Counted from the stretch's first letter, positions 1 through 8,971 are shown. The stretch: 64,000 bases of DNA from Streptomyces sp. NBC_00285 (GCF_036174265.1 NZ_CP108055.1:9920001-9984000), one strand, 5' to 3'. The notes: generated from the letters alone by a model not told the origin. Program-made: numbers and translations.

Positions 1-774
1 AAGAACCAGGTCCTCAAGATCGAGGACGCGATCCCCACGATCAAGACGGACGGCCCGATCGACGCCGAGTTCGGCCCCGACGGCGCGCTGTACGTCCTGG
101 AGTACGGCACCGGGTACTTCGCGGAACTGCCCGAGGCCCAGCTCTCCCGCATCGACTTCACCCGCGGCAACCGCACCCCGGAGCCCAAGGTCGCCGCGGA
201 CCTCGTCAACGGCACCAGCCCGCTGACCGTCCAGTTCTCCAGCGCCGGCACGAAGGACGCCGACGGCGACGCCCTGCGCTACGCGTGGGACTTCGACGCC
301 GACGGCACGGTCGACTCCAGGGAGGCGAACCCGAAGCACACGTTCACCGACAACGCGGTCTACGACGCCACGCTGAAGGTCACCGACAGCACCGGGCGTT
401 CGGCCTCCGCGTCCGTCCCCGTCGTCGTCGGCAACAAGGCGCCGGTCGTCGCGCTCACCACCGACCCGGCACCGCACGGTGGCACCCCCTTCCACTGGGG
501 TGACACGGTCACCTGGCAGGTCACCGTCACCGACGACCAGCCGGTGGACTGCGCGAAGGTCAGCGTCTCGTTCATCCTCGGCCACGACTCGCACGGACAC
601 CCGCTGTCGACGAGCAACGGCTGCTCCGGATCGTTCAAGACGTTCCTGGACGGCGGGCACTCCGGTTCGGACAACCTCAAGGCGGTCTTCAACGCCACCT
701 ACACGGACACGCCCCCGGACGGCCTGCCGTCCCTCTCGGGCAGCGCCGAGGTCGCGCTGACACCGGCCGACTGA
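1..774 (+). CDS. PKD-domain secreted protein, C-terminal part
   Basis: The reading frame is open from the first base, so the start lies outside the window; 257 residues are visible. Residues 1-55 (IDAEFGPDGALYVLEYG) resemble the last blade of the PQQ-type sugar dehydrogenase beta-propeller found in large Streptomyces ThuA/glucose-sorbosone-dehydrogenase-like exported proteins. Residues 60-140 form a PKD domain (DADGDALRYAWDFDADG, then YDATLKVTD). The last 100 residues are a further Ig-like module with two cysteines. The role is probably extracellular carbohydrate oxidation or binding. The propeller assignment rests on a short segment; the PKD call is firmer. A hairpin follows the stop. Confidence 0.75.
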   Translation, partial: KNQVLKIEDAIPTIKTDGPIDAEFGPDGALYVLEYGTGYFAELPEAQLSRIDFTRGNRTPEPKVAADLVNGTSPLTVQFSSAGTKDADGDALRYAWDFDADGTVDSREANPKHTFTDNAVYDATLKVTDSTGRSASASVPVVVGNKAPVVALTTDPAPHGGTPFHWGDTVTWQVTVTDDQPVDCAKVSVSFILGHDSHGHPLSTSNGCSGSFKTFLDGGHSGSDNLKAVFNATYTDTPPDGLPSLSGSAEVALTPAD

Positions 775-1496
775 CCGGCAACGACGACACCGCGACGGGG
801 CGTCTCTCGGGGGCGCCCCGTTGTCGTACGGGGACACACCGCGACCGATGCCGGAAAGCCCCCTGTCCGCGGCTACCACCGCGCTACGGATACTCCGCCG
901 GCAGCTTGGCGCATGCCCTGGTCGCCCATTGCTCGCGAGCGGCGGGCCGGACCGCGACCATCAGGCGCCCACGACGAGTCGACCCGGTCGCCACCCAACA
1001 CGGCTGGCCCCTCTCGCACCTCCTCCGGCTGCTGACCCACCCGACAACGTCACACCAGCCCCGTGACCCGCCCCTTCAAGAAGGCGGCAACTCAGTGTTC
1101 ACGGGTGGGCGTCGACATTCTGAGGAGGAACAGGCCATGTTGGTGACCCGCGCGGCACGGACGCTCCATCCTCCTGGGGGTGTTCTCGTGGGCGGCGGTG
1201 AACCTCTCACCGCCCGGGGTCCGCAAGGATCGGCACTGGCTTGACCTGGGTGTCGAGCTGGACTGGGCCGGTGAACGGCTTCAGGAGCGGATCTACGAAA
1301 TTGACGGTGCGAACGGCACCGCCGAGCAGTAGAGCGGGAAGTCACTCAACACCGGAGATCCGAGCGGACGCGAGCAGCCGTGCGGGACTTCACGATCTAT
1401 TCGCCTGAGTAAGAAGGTCCGTCCGGACCCTCGCACGTGGCGCTGGGCCATGAGAATTCGCTGGTCGGCAGAGGGCCGGTACGGGATGCTGCACGC
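775..1496. other. Intergenic region with a possible gene relic
   Basis: No convincing intact gene. On the plus strand, about 1150-1332, an open stretch of 60 codons ends in ...ERIYEIDGANGTAEQ and a TAG stop. Its composition looks coding, but a stop codon precedes it and it lacks a start. A good ribosome-binding site (GAGGAGGAACAGG) and ATG at 1138 lie in a different frame, which suggests a frameshifted relic of unknown function. Confidence 0.35.
795..821 (+). terminator. Hairpin terminator after the PKD-protein gene
   Basis: An 8-bp perfect stem (ACGGGGCG pairing with CGCCCCGT) with an 11-base loop starts about 20 bp after the stop codon. There is no strong U tract, as is common for Streptomyces terminators. 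Confidence 0.6.
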
Positions 1497-2081
1497 ATGA
1501 TCGAGCAGGAAGCCGCCGGTCGGGCCGTCGAAGAGCTGCTGGAGCGCGACTATCAGCAGTGGCGTGCTGTGAGCGCGGACGCGGTGAGGATGGCTGTGGT
1601 ACGTGTCGAGGAGCACGAGCTGGTGTGGATCGTCTCCTGGCAGTCCGAAAAGTTCGTACGCACACGGAACTCGAAGTACGCACTGATTGGCAATGGGCCG
1701 TATCTGGTCGACCGTGTCGACGGGGGACTGCATCAGATCGGCGTCGTCTCCGCGGTAACCGGGGAGTGGGAGGCCGACTACCGGGCTCGGATACGCGGCC
1801 TGCCGGTCCGCACTGCAGTGGACGATCTACACGATGCGCTCCGCGGGGTGGCCGCTACGCGCGGACGCATGCATGCTGTGCGGACACTGCGCCAAAGGCT
1901 GTCTGTGCTCTCGCCTGCGGAGGCCATCGAATACGTGAGCGCGTTGCTGGAGGGTGACGCGCCGGCGCGCCTCGTGGCCGTCGCTGCAAAGGAACTGGTG
2001 GAGCCTTTCAACCCGGTGCTTGCGGTGGAGACCATTCTGAGCGGGGCGGCGATCCGGGCCGGTCAGAGACCCGAGGGGTGA
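1497..2081 (+). CDS. YrhB/Imm35-like domain protein
   Basis: A predicted cytoplasmic protein of 194 residues. Residues 1-90 (MIEQEAAGRAVEELL, then VRVEEHELVWIVSWQS and YALIGNGPYLVDRVDG) match the YrhB/Imm35 fold, known from immunity proteins beside polymorphic toxins and from many orphan Streptomyces genes. Residues 105-194 are helical, with no domain I recognise. The ATG at 1497 is chosen because homology begins there; an upstream in-frame GTG at 1437 would add 20 residues of unrelated sequence. The 3' end overlaps the convergent neighbour by 19 bp. No toxin gene is visible nearby, so an immunity role is only inferred. Confidence 0.6.
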   Translation: MIEQEAAGRAVEELLERDYQQWRAVSADAVRMAVVRVEEHELVWIVSWQSEKFVRTRNSKYALIGNGPYLVDRVDGGLHQIGVVSAVTGEWEADYRARIRGLPVRTAVDDLHDALRGVAATRGRMHAVRTLRQRLSVLSPAEAIEYVSALLEGDAPARLVAVAAKELVEPFNPVLAVETILSGAAIRAGQRPEG

Positions 2082-3178
2082 CTGGAAAGCCAGTCGGCGT
2101 GCCGATCGCGCATCTGGTCCCGTTCTCCTGGCGTGGCGAGGAAGACGTCGGCGCCACCGTCGTAGGGGTGGTGGATGCGCTGCATGCGGGTGTCGGTGAT
2201 GAGGACTCCCGCCGTCTTGTCGTCGGCGATATCTCGGAGCAAGTCGTCGATGCAGCCGCGCTGCCAGGATCGGCGGGCGGCGAACAGGTGGCAGTACGTG
2301 CGGAACTCGGGGTCAGGATCGTCCTTCACCAGCAGGCTCTGCCAGAACCCCGTGACGGGTTCCGCTGACGGAACCTCGGCTTCGGTCGTCCAGAGCGGAG
2401 TGATGACATACACATCCGTATCAGCGAACAACTCATCGAGGACGGTGTTGTAGCGCTCCAGGACGACGGTGTACTCGCTCTCGTCCTCCGCGTACCGCTT
2501 CGACTCCGGAAGGCTGTGAAAGCGCACCCAGACGTCCCGATATGGGTCGCGAAGCCTGTACCCGACCGGAGGGCGACTGGGCCAACGCTGCTGCCACAGT
2601 TCCGTCAGATCGGTCTGCCCGTCTCCATGCACCCGCCGCACTCGTCCTCTCGCAGATGAACCTACCGACGACCATGATGTCGGGGGCCCATGTACGAGGG
2701 AAACGGACTTCTTAGAGACGCTGCGGCAGTCCTCCAGGCTGTCGTCGTGCACCGACCAGCCGTGCGTGGGCCCCAGTTCGGTGAGGAGCTCGATCAGCAT
2801 GTCCTCGCAGTCGAGCACGATGTCGTTGTAGCCGCGGCCGCAGGTGCACGGCACGATCAGAGTGAGCACGTCGACCGCGCCGTCGGCCTCGCTGATGCGC
2901 GGGGTGCGGTGCAGCCACAGCCCGCCGTCCAGCCAGGCCGTCGCGGCCGCCTCGAAGTCGAAGCCGGGGGAGCGCAGGGCGGGGCTGCCGTTCCCGCCCA
3001 TGAAGTCCAGCACCTTGGCGAGGGTATCCGGGTAGACGTAGCGGGCGACGGCCGTGACAGCGTCCTCGCGCTGTTCGTCCTGGGTGGGTCGGCCGAGGGC
3101 CTGCACCATGTTGAGCAGGTGGGCCAGCGGCGAGTCGGCGTCGTACGGGCGGGTCGCCGTGGTGAGGGTGTCGTGCAT
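2063..3178 (-). CDS. DUF3885 protein with an apparent N-terminal fusion
   Basis: The 371-residue frame holds two unrelated blocks. Residues 1-150 (MHDTLTTATRPYDADSP, PCTCGRGYNDIVLDCEDMLI) look like a small Streptomyces protein of unknown role and start at an ATG with a good site (GAGAGG). Residues 190-371 (WPSRPPVGYRLRDPYRDVWV, HSLPESKRY, YNTVLDELFADTDVYVITP) are a complete DUF3885 domain. The linker, about 152-185, is Ser/Arg/Gly-rich and reads like former noncoding DNA. A GTG at 2632, 12 bp after GAGAGG, could be the original start of the DUF3885 gene. It is therefore either a deletion-born fusion or a short gene read through from upstream. Molecular function is unknown for both parts. Confidence 0.6.
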   Translation of the reverse strand: MHDTLTTATRPYDADSPLAHLLNMVQALGRPTQDEQREDAVTAVARYVYPDTLAKVLDFMGGNGSPALRSPGFDFEAAATAWLDGGLWLHRTPRISEADGAVDVLTLIVPCTCGRGYNDIVLDCEDMLIELLTELGPTHGWSVHDDSLEDCRSVSKKSVSLVHGPPTSWSSVGSSARGRVRRVHGDGQTDLTELWQQRWPSRPPVGYRLRDPYRDVWVRFHSLPESKRYAEDESEYTVVLERYNTVLDELFADTDVYVITPLWTTEAEVPSAEPVTGFWQSLLVKDDPDPEFRTYCHLFAARRSWQRGCIDDLLRDIADDKTAGVLITDTRMQRIHHPYDGGADVFLATPGERDQMRDRHADWLSSHPSGL

Positions 3179-3517
3179 GGCGAACCTCTCTCGGGTGCCG
3201 GGCCAAGCTGTCCGCGCCTGCGCCCGCTCCCGCCCCGTGCCGGCGTCGGCAGGAAAGCGGCAGGGGACGCGGGGCCGTCAGACCAGGGCGCTCGTGACGC
3301 CCGCGACGAGCAGCGCAATCAAGGAGTGATGAAGGAGTGCCCTCTCGTCGGCGCTCCGCCTTTCGACCCTCCTCGAATTGATGGCTGGTGCTCGAGCCTC
3401 GGATTTAGCATGCCGAACGGGCTCGGTCACGGCGGCCGAGTCCGAAATGGCTGCCCGTATGGCCGAGTTCGGGGTCGATCGGACCAGCCCGGTCCGGGCT
3501 GAGGGGAAAGGGACTCA
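3179..3517. other. Intergenic region, nothing recognised
   Basis: This separates two divergently transcribed genes and should hold both promoters. I see no convincing -35/-10 pair, repeat or hairpin. The only clear signal is the purine-rich ribosome-binding site GAGGGGAAAGGG just before 3518. Confidence 0.4.
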
Positions 3518-4123
3518 ATGACCAAGCACGACGTCCTTGCAGGTGGCGGGCGATGGCGGCTTCTCGTCGCACTCACAGGCACCCTGCTCGCGGTGATGGC
3601 CACCACGACTGCCAGCGCCTCTGTATCCACCAACCTCAGCCAGGATTTCGCCGCGCAAGCGAGGGCGATCAATCTGACCGGCGCGCAGACCGCTGCACTG
3701 AATGCCGAAGTCGAACGTATCCAGGCCAAGATGGGCGGAACGCGCGTCAACCTCAACACGATCGCCCTTGGCGGCAAGAACAGCGTGCACGTAGCCGTGC
3801 CGGGAGAAGCTGAACCGCGGGACCTGAGGTCTGTCCTCGGTGCTGATGCCGCCTCTTACGACCCGTGCACAGGCGGAGCCGACTACGGCTGGTTCTGCGC
3901 CTACGATGAGCCGAACTTCAGGGGCGGCTACATCGAGATGTACACCTGCGACGACTATCCCATGCCGTGGGGCGTCACCGGATCGTGGGACAACAACCAG
4001 ACGCGAGGCACGAAAGCCCGGATGTATGACGGCAATTGGAATCTCGGCTACACGACACCGGGTGCCCACAGCAGCGACGACTCTGCCTCATGGGCCTGGG
4101 TCTCTTGGATCACGAACTGCTAG
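3518..4123 (+). CDS. Secreted peptidase inhibitor family I36-like protein
   Basis: A 201-residue exported protein. Residues 1-35 form a signal peptide (basic start, hydrophobic LLVALTGTLLAVMATTTASA, cleavage near ASA). A helical propeptide-like region follows, with AQARAINLTGAQTAALNAEV. The C-terminal 75 residues carry the I36/SMI-type signature: GADYGWFCAYDEPNFRGGYIE with a WSNNQT-like SWDNNQT and a final WITNC. Cysteines near 127, 134 and 150 and the last residue could form disulfides. Known I36 members inhibit metalloproteases or are crystallin-like exported proteins, so the inhibitory role is inferred from family. The start is well placed behind GAGGGGAAAGGG. Confidence 0.75.
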   Translation: MTKHDVLAGGGRWRLLVALTGTLLAVMATTTASASVSTNLSQDFAAQARAINLTGAQTAALNAEVERIQAKMGGTRVNLNTIALGGKNSVHVAVPGEAEPRDLRSVLGADAASYDPCTGGADYGWFCAYDEPNFRGGYIEMYTCDDYPMPWGVTGSWDNNQTRGTKARMYDGNWNLGYTTPGAHSSDDSASWAWVSWITNC

Positions 4124-4538
4124 CTCCTCTGGAGCATTCGGTTCGGGGTGACGTCATGAAGTCCTCCAGTTGGCGGGCCTGGCTGTCCGGCTCCCCCGGA
4201 CCGCGCCGGGGCCGTCCGCAGACGGGGGCCGAGCCGGGCGGATCAGGCCGCCGTCAGTGCTGGATGGCGCTGGGGAGGATCAGGCGGGCAGCTGGTGCGC
4301 GGCCGTCGAGGTCGTACGGCCCTGGAGCAGGCAGGCCGCAGTACCTGAAGCGACGGACCGGACGGACGGAACGCACCTCACCTCCGGGGCGCCGAGTTCG
4401 GACGGCTGAAGGGCGCGGCGCAGTCCTGCCGTGGTCGGCCCAGGTGCGTCTTCGTTCGGTCGTTGGTTGCTTCGCGGAGTGCGGGACGAGCCGAGCCGAA
4501 ACGTGACGGGCGTCGCGGCCACGTGCCGCAGCGGCCGC
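4124..4538. other. Intergenic region, no gene supported
   Basis: GC-rich sequence between two convergent genes. Open frames exist on both strands, but their composition matches no protein family I know. No strong hairpin is evident beyond short GC-rich stems. Confidence 0.4.
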
Positions 4539-4877
4539 TCAGAGGTGGCCGTCCAGGAACTTCCGTACCTCGGCGGTGGTCATGGGCCCCGTGCCCTGCG
4601 CCACGGCCTCTCCCTCCTTGAGCAGGAGGTAGGACGGGGCGCCGGTGATCCCGTATCGCTCGGTTGCGGCCGGACAGCGCGTGATGTCGGCGCGGACGGC
4701 CGTCAGGCGGCCCGTGTAGTCGTCGGCGATGCCGCCCACGACGAGGTCCATCACCTGGCAGGGTTCGATTGCCTTGGGCCAGGTCCCGATGAAGTATGCG
4801 AGGACCGGAACCGCGCTCATCCCGAGGATGAAATTGAACTCCGCGTCCTCACGGGGTCGGTGAACCCGCTGCGCCAT
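4539..4877 (-). CDS. Thioredoxin-like protein with incomplete CxxC
   Basis: A 112-residue cytoplasmic thioredoxin-fold protein. The fold markers are present: VLAYFIGTWPKAIEPCQVMD (strand plus active-site helix), VRADITRCPAATERYGITGAPSYLLLKEGE with the conserved cis-Pro (GAPS), and a C-terminal helix. The usual WCGPC is replaced by a segment with only the second Cys (IEPC), so it cannot form the standard intramolecular disulfide. A monothiol or non-redox role is inferred. The start at 4877 follows AGGAG by 6 bp; a further in-frame start 18 bp upstream is less likely. No partner gene adjoins it. Confidence 0.7.
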   Translation of the reverse strand: MAQRVHRPREDAEFNFILGMSAVPVLAYFIGTWPKAIEPCQVMDLVVGGIADDYTGRLTAVRADITRCPAATERYGITGAPSYLLLKEGEAVAQGTGPMTTAEVRKFLDGHL

Positions 4878-5037
4878 GGAAGCTCCTGATCTCACGTTCC
4901 GTCATTTCATCCCCATCATCCCTTGCGGGGTGTGCCAGGCCGGCCCGGCCGGTCGTCCGGTTGACCTGTCGGAACCGAGAGCGAGGCACGGTTCCCGGGC
5001 CGGTTGCGGACAAGGACGTGGACGGTCGACGTACGCG

Positions 5038-6177
5038 TCAGCTGTCTCGGAGACCGACCGCCAGTGTCAGTTCAAGGACCCGGTGTGGCGATGCGAGATC
5101 CGGAAACAGCTCCCGCAGCTGCGCCATCCGGTACCGGACGGTCTGGGGGTGGACGAACAACTCCGCCGCCACCTCGTCCCGCCTGCCCTGGTGCAGCAGC
5201 CACGCCCGCAACGTCTCCTCCAGCTTCCGCGCGGTCGCGGCAGGCAGGGCCCGCAACGGTGCGAGGGCGCGGGCACGCAGGTCTGCGAACGCGTCCACGT
5301 CGGCGCTCAGCACCAGCTCGGGCAGGTGGTCCTCGGTGTCGCGGATATCGGAGGAGAGGGACCGCGCGCGTACGGCTCGTGCGTATGAGGCGGACGCACG
5401 TGTCCATGGCCGGGCCGGGCCGACCACGGCGGTGCGGTCGGTCAGCTGCCGCAGGAGATGCGGTCGGTCGGCGTCGGGGACGAGCAGCACACCGGAGGCG
5501 TCCGGCAGATCGTCGAGGACGAGGGTGCTCGGGTCGAGCGTCCGATAGGCGGGCCGGGTCTGGGCGGCGGGCAGCAGGACCGCGGTCAGGGAAACCGGAG
5601 GCTGCCACCCCGCCCTTTGAGCCGAGGCCAGCAGCACGTCCGGGCTCGCGTCGGTGAGGAGGGCGCGGGCCAGTTGTTCCAGGTGGCGCTCATGAGCCCT
5701 GCCCCGGGCGGCCAGTGCGTCGGCGTGGCCGGCGGCGCTCGCGGCGGAGAGTTCGTCGATGTAGGCGAAGGTCAGTTCGGCGAACTTGGCGACCTCGGCG
5801 GCGGGCAGTCCTGCGGGGACGGCACCGGCTGCCAGGCATCGCCAGGCCACGCGGGCGCCGACGCGGTAGGCGCTGAGCAGGGCGTCCATCGAACGGCCGT
5901 CGCGTACTTCGCCGCGGCCCAGTTCGTAGGCTGCGTCACCGGCGTCGGCGCCCGTGGCGTTCCCGCTCGCGAGGTCCAGGTAGTGTCCCAGGGCGGTGCG
6001 GACGGCTCGGCGGATGGTGGCGCCCATGCGGCCCGAGAGGGCGTGGGCGTAGGGAGGGACCTCGTCGATGATCGCTTGGACGATCTCGTCGGCGGTGGTC
6101 CTCAGCGCGGCCCGAAGTACGGTGACCGTCGTCTCATCCAGGGCCAGTTCGCTGGCCCTCCGGATTGCATGGCTCAC
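5038..6177 (-). CDS. PucR-family transcriptional regulator
   Basis: A 379-residue regulator. Residues 1-160 resemble the RsbRD-type N-terminal sensory helix bundle, and the centre is the GGDEF-like spacer of PucR/CdaR proteins. The last 60 residues are the PucR helix-turn-helix (TLRAWLLHQGRRDEVAAELF, VHPQTVRYRMAQLRELF). It starts with GTG and diverges from the reductase/desaturase pair 87 bp away, which it probably controls; close homologues commonly flank such pairs in Streptomyces. An inverted repeat at 6181-6197 covers its own translation start region, suggesting autoregulation. The inducer is unknown. Confidence 0.85.
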   Translation of the reverse strand: MSHAIRRASELALDETTVTVLRAALRTTADEIVQAIIDEVPPYAHALSGRMGATIRRAVRTALGHYLDLASGNATGADAGDAAYELGRGEVRDGRSMDALLSAYRVGARVAWRCLAAGAVPAGLPAAEVAKFAELTFAYIDELSAASAAGHADALAARGRAHERHLEQLARALLTDASPDVLLASAQRAGWQPPVSLTAVLLPAAQTRPAYRTLDPSTLVLDDLPDASGVLLVPDADRPHLLRQLTDRTAVVGPARPWTRASASYARAVRARSLSSDIRDTEDHLPELVLSADVDAFADLRARALAPLRALPAATARKLEETLRAWLLHQGRRDEVAAELFVHPQTVRYRMAQLRELFPDLASPHRVLELTLAVGLRDS

Positions 6178-6180
6178 TTT

Positions 6181-6197
6181 TTGTTCCCTACGAACAA
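6181..6197. promoter_or_regulatory. Probable PucR operator
   Basis: A perfect inverted repeat, TTGTTC-CCTAC-GAACAA, lies 4 bp from the GTG start of the PucR gene and 67 bp before the ferredoxin reductase start, where a regulator of both transcripts would bind. Assignment to PucR is inferred from position. Confidence 0.5.
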
Positions 6198-6263
6198 TTC
6201 GGCCGACCAGATTTACGTCCTGCGGTCAGGACTTTACGCCTTGAGACGCAGCAAGCTGGAGTC

Positions 6264-7319
6264 ATGACGAGTACAGCCCTCCGCAGCAGGGCGTGGAAAC
6301 TGCTGGAGATGGTCACGACGCCGCTGCTGCCGTCGGACTACCTCGACCTGGTCAGCCCGCTTCGTGCGGGTGCTGACCTGCGTGGGCGCATCGAGGCCGT
6401 GCACCCGGAGACGGGTGACGCCGCGACCATCGTGATCAGACCGGGACGCGGCTGGCGCGGCCACACAGCCGGTCAGTACGTGCGGATCGGGGTCGACGTC
6501 GACGGGGTGCGCCTGTGGCGTGCCTACTCCATCACCTCGCCGACAAGCCGGCAGGACGGCCGGGTCACGATCACTGTGAAGGCGATCTCGGACGGCAAGG
6601 TCAGCAACCACCTGGTCCGCAGGGCGCAACCGGGCACGCTGATCCAGCTCGACCAGGCGACCGGTGACTTCGTGCTGCCGCAGGCCAAGCCCGCCAAGGT
6701 GCTCTACCTGACGGCCGGCAGTGGAATCACGCCCGTGATGGGCATGCTGCGCGACACCGAGTTCGACGACGTCGTCATGGTCCACTGCGCGCCACAGCCG
6801 CAAGACGTGATCTTCCGCGACGAACTGCACGGCCTGGTCGCGGACAAGAAGCTGCGGCTCACCGAGGTGCACACCGACACGGACGGCACGCTCGACATCG
6901 CCCGCCTCGACGACGTCGTGCCCGACTGGGCCGAGCGCGAGACCTGGGCCTGCGGGCCCGCCGGCCTGCTCGACGCCGCCGAAGAGCACTGGAGAGAGCA
7001 CGGCGTACTGGAGCGCCTGCACACCGAACGCTTCCGCCCCAGCATCGTCGTCGCCGGCGACGGCGGCGAGGTCACGTTCAGCGCCAGCGGCAAGACCGTC
7101 GACGCGGACGGTGCCACGCCGTTGCTGGATGTCGGCGAGGAGGCCGGTGTGCTCATGCCGTCCGGGTGCCGTATGGGCATCTGCTTCGGCTGCGTCACGC
7201 CGCTCAAGGCGGGCGCCGTCCGTGACCTGCGCACCGGCGAGATCACCGAAGCCGAGCCGGGCGTCATCATCCAGACCTGTGTGTCCGCTGCGGCGGGCCC
7301 CTGCGACATCGAACGGTAG
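6264..7319 (+). CDS. Ferredoxin reductase (FAD/NAD(P)H, plant-type 2Fe-2S)
   Basis: A 351-residue electron-transfer flavoprotein. Residues 40-140 are an FAD-binding barrel with the flavin motif RAYS at about 86-89. Residues 150-255 form the NAD(P)H domain (LYLTAGSGITPVMGMLR, WACGPAGLLDAAE). The C-terminal 85 residues are a ferredoxin domain with CRMGICFGC and a fourth Cys in IIQTC. The layout matches the redox partner of mycobacterial DesA3 (Rv3230c type). It starts at ATG 6264 behind GCTGGAG; an earlier in-frame ATG at 6165 overlaps the operator region and is disfavoured. The stop lies 7 bp before the desaturase start, so the two are one operon, and it presumably passes electrons from NAD(P)H to the desaturase. 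Confidence 0.9.
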   Translation: MTSTALRSRAWKLLEMVTTPLLPSDYLDLVSPLRAGADLRGRIEAVHPETGDAATIVIRPGRGWRGHTAGQYVRIGVDVDGVRLWRAYSITSPTSRQDGRVTITVKAISDGKVSNHLVRRAQPGTLIQLDQATGDFVLPQAKPAKVLYLTAGSGITPVMGMLRDTEFDDVVMVHCAPQPQDVIFRDELHGLVADKKLRLTEVHTDTDGTLDIARLDDVVPDWAERETWACGPAGLLDAAEEHWREHGVLERLHTERFRPSIVVAGDGGEVTFSASGKTVDADGATPLLDVGEEAGVLMPSGCRMGICFGCVTPLKAGAVRDLRTGEITEAEPGVIIQTCVSAAAGPCDIER

Positions 7320-7326
7320 GAGCACC

Positions 7327-8445
7327 TTGACCGCCATCGACCCCACCGCCCACCTGAGCGCTGAGCAGATCGAGGAGCTCGGCCGCGAGCTGGACAGGAT
7401 CCGCGACGAGGTGATCGCCGCCCGCGGCGAGAAGGACGCCGCGTACATCCGCAAGGTCATCTCGGTGCAGCGCAAGCTGGAGCTGGCCAGCCGGGGCGTG
7501 CTGCTGTTCTCGATCTTCCCGCCGGCGTGGCTGATCGGCACCGCGGGTCTGTCCGTGGCGAAGATCATGGACAACATGGAGATCGGCCACAACATCCTGC
7601 ACGGCCAGTGGGACTGGATGCGAGACCCGAAGATCCACTCCACCACCTGGGACTGGGATCACGTCTCGCCGGCCGAGCAGTGGAAGCACTCGCACAACGA
7701 GCTGCACCACACGTACACCAACGTGATCGGCAAGGACAACGACCTCGGCTACGGCATCATGCGGGTCGACGAGGACCAGAAGTGGCACCCGTTCCACCTC
7801 GGCCAGCCGCTGTGGAACTTCCTCAACGCCTGCTTCTTCGAGTACGGCATCGCAGCGTACGACCTGGAGCTCGGCAAGAACCTGAGCAAGCGCCGCCGGG
7901 GCAACCCGGAGTTCCGCGCACGGGCCAGGGACGTGGGTCGCAAGATCCGCAAGCAGGTGCTCAAGGACTACGTGATCCACCCGCTGCTGTCGGGACCGTC
8001 GTTCCTCACCACGCTCGCCGCCACGTTCACCGCGAACCTGGTCCGCAACGTCTGGACCCACTCGGTGATCATGTGCGGGCACTTCCCCGAGGGCGTACAG
8101 GTCTTCGAGCGCCGGTCGATCAGGGGCGAGACGCGCGGCCAGTGGTACCTGCGCCAGATGATGGGATCGGCGAACATCAGCGGCAGCAAGGCCATGCACT
8201 TCATGTCCGGCAACCTGTCGCACCAGATCGAGCACCACCTCTTCCCGGACCTGCCGAGCAACCGGTACGCCGAGGTCGCGGTGAAGGTGCGCGCGCTGTT
8301 CGAGAAGTACGAGCTGGAGTACGTCACCGGGCCACTGCCCAAGCAGGTGTTCTCCGCCTGGCACAAGGTCTTCCGGCTCTCGCTGCCGAACAAGAAGCCC
8401 AAGGTCAAGGCGCCGGAACGCGAGCAGGAGCTCGTCGCGGCCTGA
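7327..8445 (+). CDS. Membrane fatty acid desaturase (DesA3-like)
   Basis: A 372-residue integral membrane di-iron desaturase. The three histidine boxes are present: GHNILHGQ near 88-92, HSHNELHHTY near 121-130, and HQIEHHLFPDLP near the C-terminus. Hydrophobic segments lie at about 58-75 and 235-260. The family inserts a cis double bond into long-chain acyl chains using electrons from the reductase encoded just upstream. The start is the TTG at 7327, 5 bp after GGTAGGAG, where homology begins. Regulation is probably through the divergent PucR protein. Confidence 0.9.
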   Translation: MTAIDPTAHLSAEQIEELGRELDRIRDEVIAARGEKDAAYIRKVISVQRKLELASRGVLLFSIFPPAWLIGTAGLSVAKIMDNMEIGHNILHGQWDWMRDPKIHSTTWDWDHVSPAEQWKHSHNELHHTYTNVIGKDNDLGYGIMRVDEDQKWHPFHLGQPLWNFLNACFFEYGIAAYDLELGKNLSKRRRGNPEFRARARDVGRKIRKQVLKDYVIHPLLSGPSFLTTLAATFTANLVRNVWTHSVIMCGHFPEGVQVFERRSIRGETRGQWYLRQMMGSANISGSKAMHFMSGNLSHQIEHHLFPDLPSNRYAEVAVKVRALFEKYELEYVTGPLPKQVFSAWHKVFRLSLPNKKPKVKAPEREQELVAA

Positions 8446-8779
8446 TCCCCGGTTTTGGTGCAGTTCTTTCGGCTGCTGACCGCGGCCACACCGGCGTCCT
8501 GATCACCAGGGCCCTGACCGTCCTGCACCCGGCCGTCACCGTCATCAGAGGCAGTGGCGACGTCTCTGGCGTGGTGGAACTGCCGCGCGGCTCGGTGGTG
8601 AAGGGATCTTCCTCCTGGCCGCTGAGAGCGCGGACCACATAGATGTACGGTCCGCTGCCCTTTCAGGTCAGGACGGCGATCCACCCCGCGAGACGGCCCC
8701 GCTCGACCCGGCAACCGCGGTGCCGCGGCATACGGAACGTTCACCGTCGCCCGCACGGACCAGGAAAGTCCGGCGGGCG

Positions 8780-8962
8780 ACGGTCTTCGGGTATGGCTCG
8801 GGGTTTGGCAAGGTCCGCCTGGTGGTGGAGCGGGCCTTCGCTTGGCTGCACCAGTTCAAACGGCTTGGGCTCCGCTACGAAGGACGCGCCGATCTACATC
8901 AGGGCCCGCTCGAACTGGTCTGCAGCATCTCCTGCCTCCGTCGCCTGCGCACCGTAGGGTGA
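8780..8962 (+). pseudogene. IS5-family transposase relic (C-terminal end)
   Basis: The frame GYGSGFGKVRLVVERAFAW then LHQFKRLGLRYEGRADLHQG and CSISCLRRLRT matches the C-terminus of IS5-family DDE transposases, including the VERAFAWL-type catalytic Glu region. The upstream 300 bp (8446-8779) after the desaturase gene holds no recognisable continuation, so only the tail of the transposase survives. Confidence 0.7.
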
Positions 8963-8971
8963 TACGAGCGG

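Noticed and set aside
6234..7646. A 470-codon minus-strand frame opposite the ferredoxin reductase
   Set aside because: Compositional shadow; the plus strand has all FAD, NAD and Fe-S motifs.
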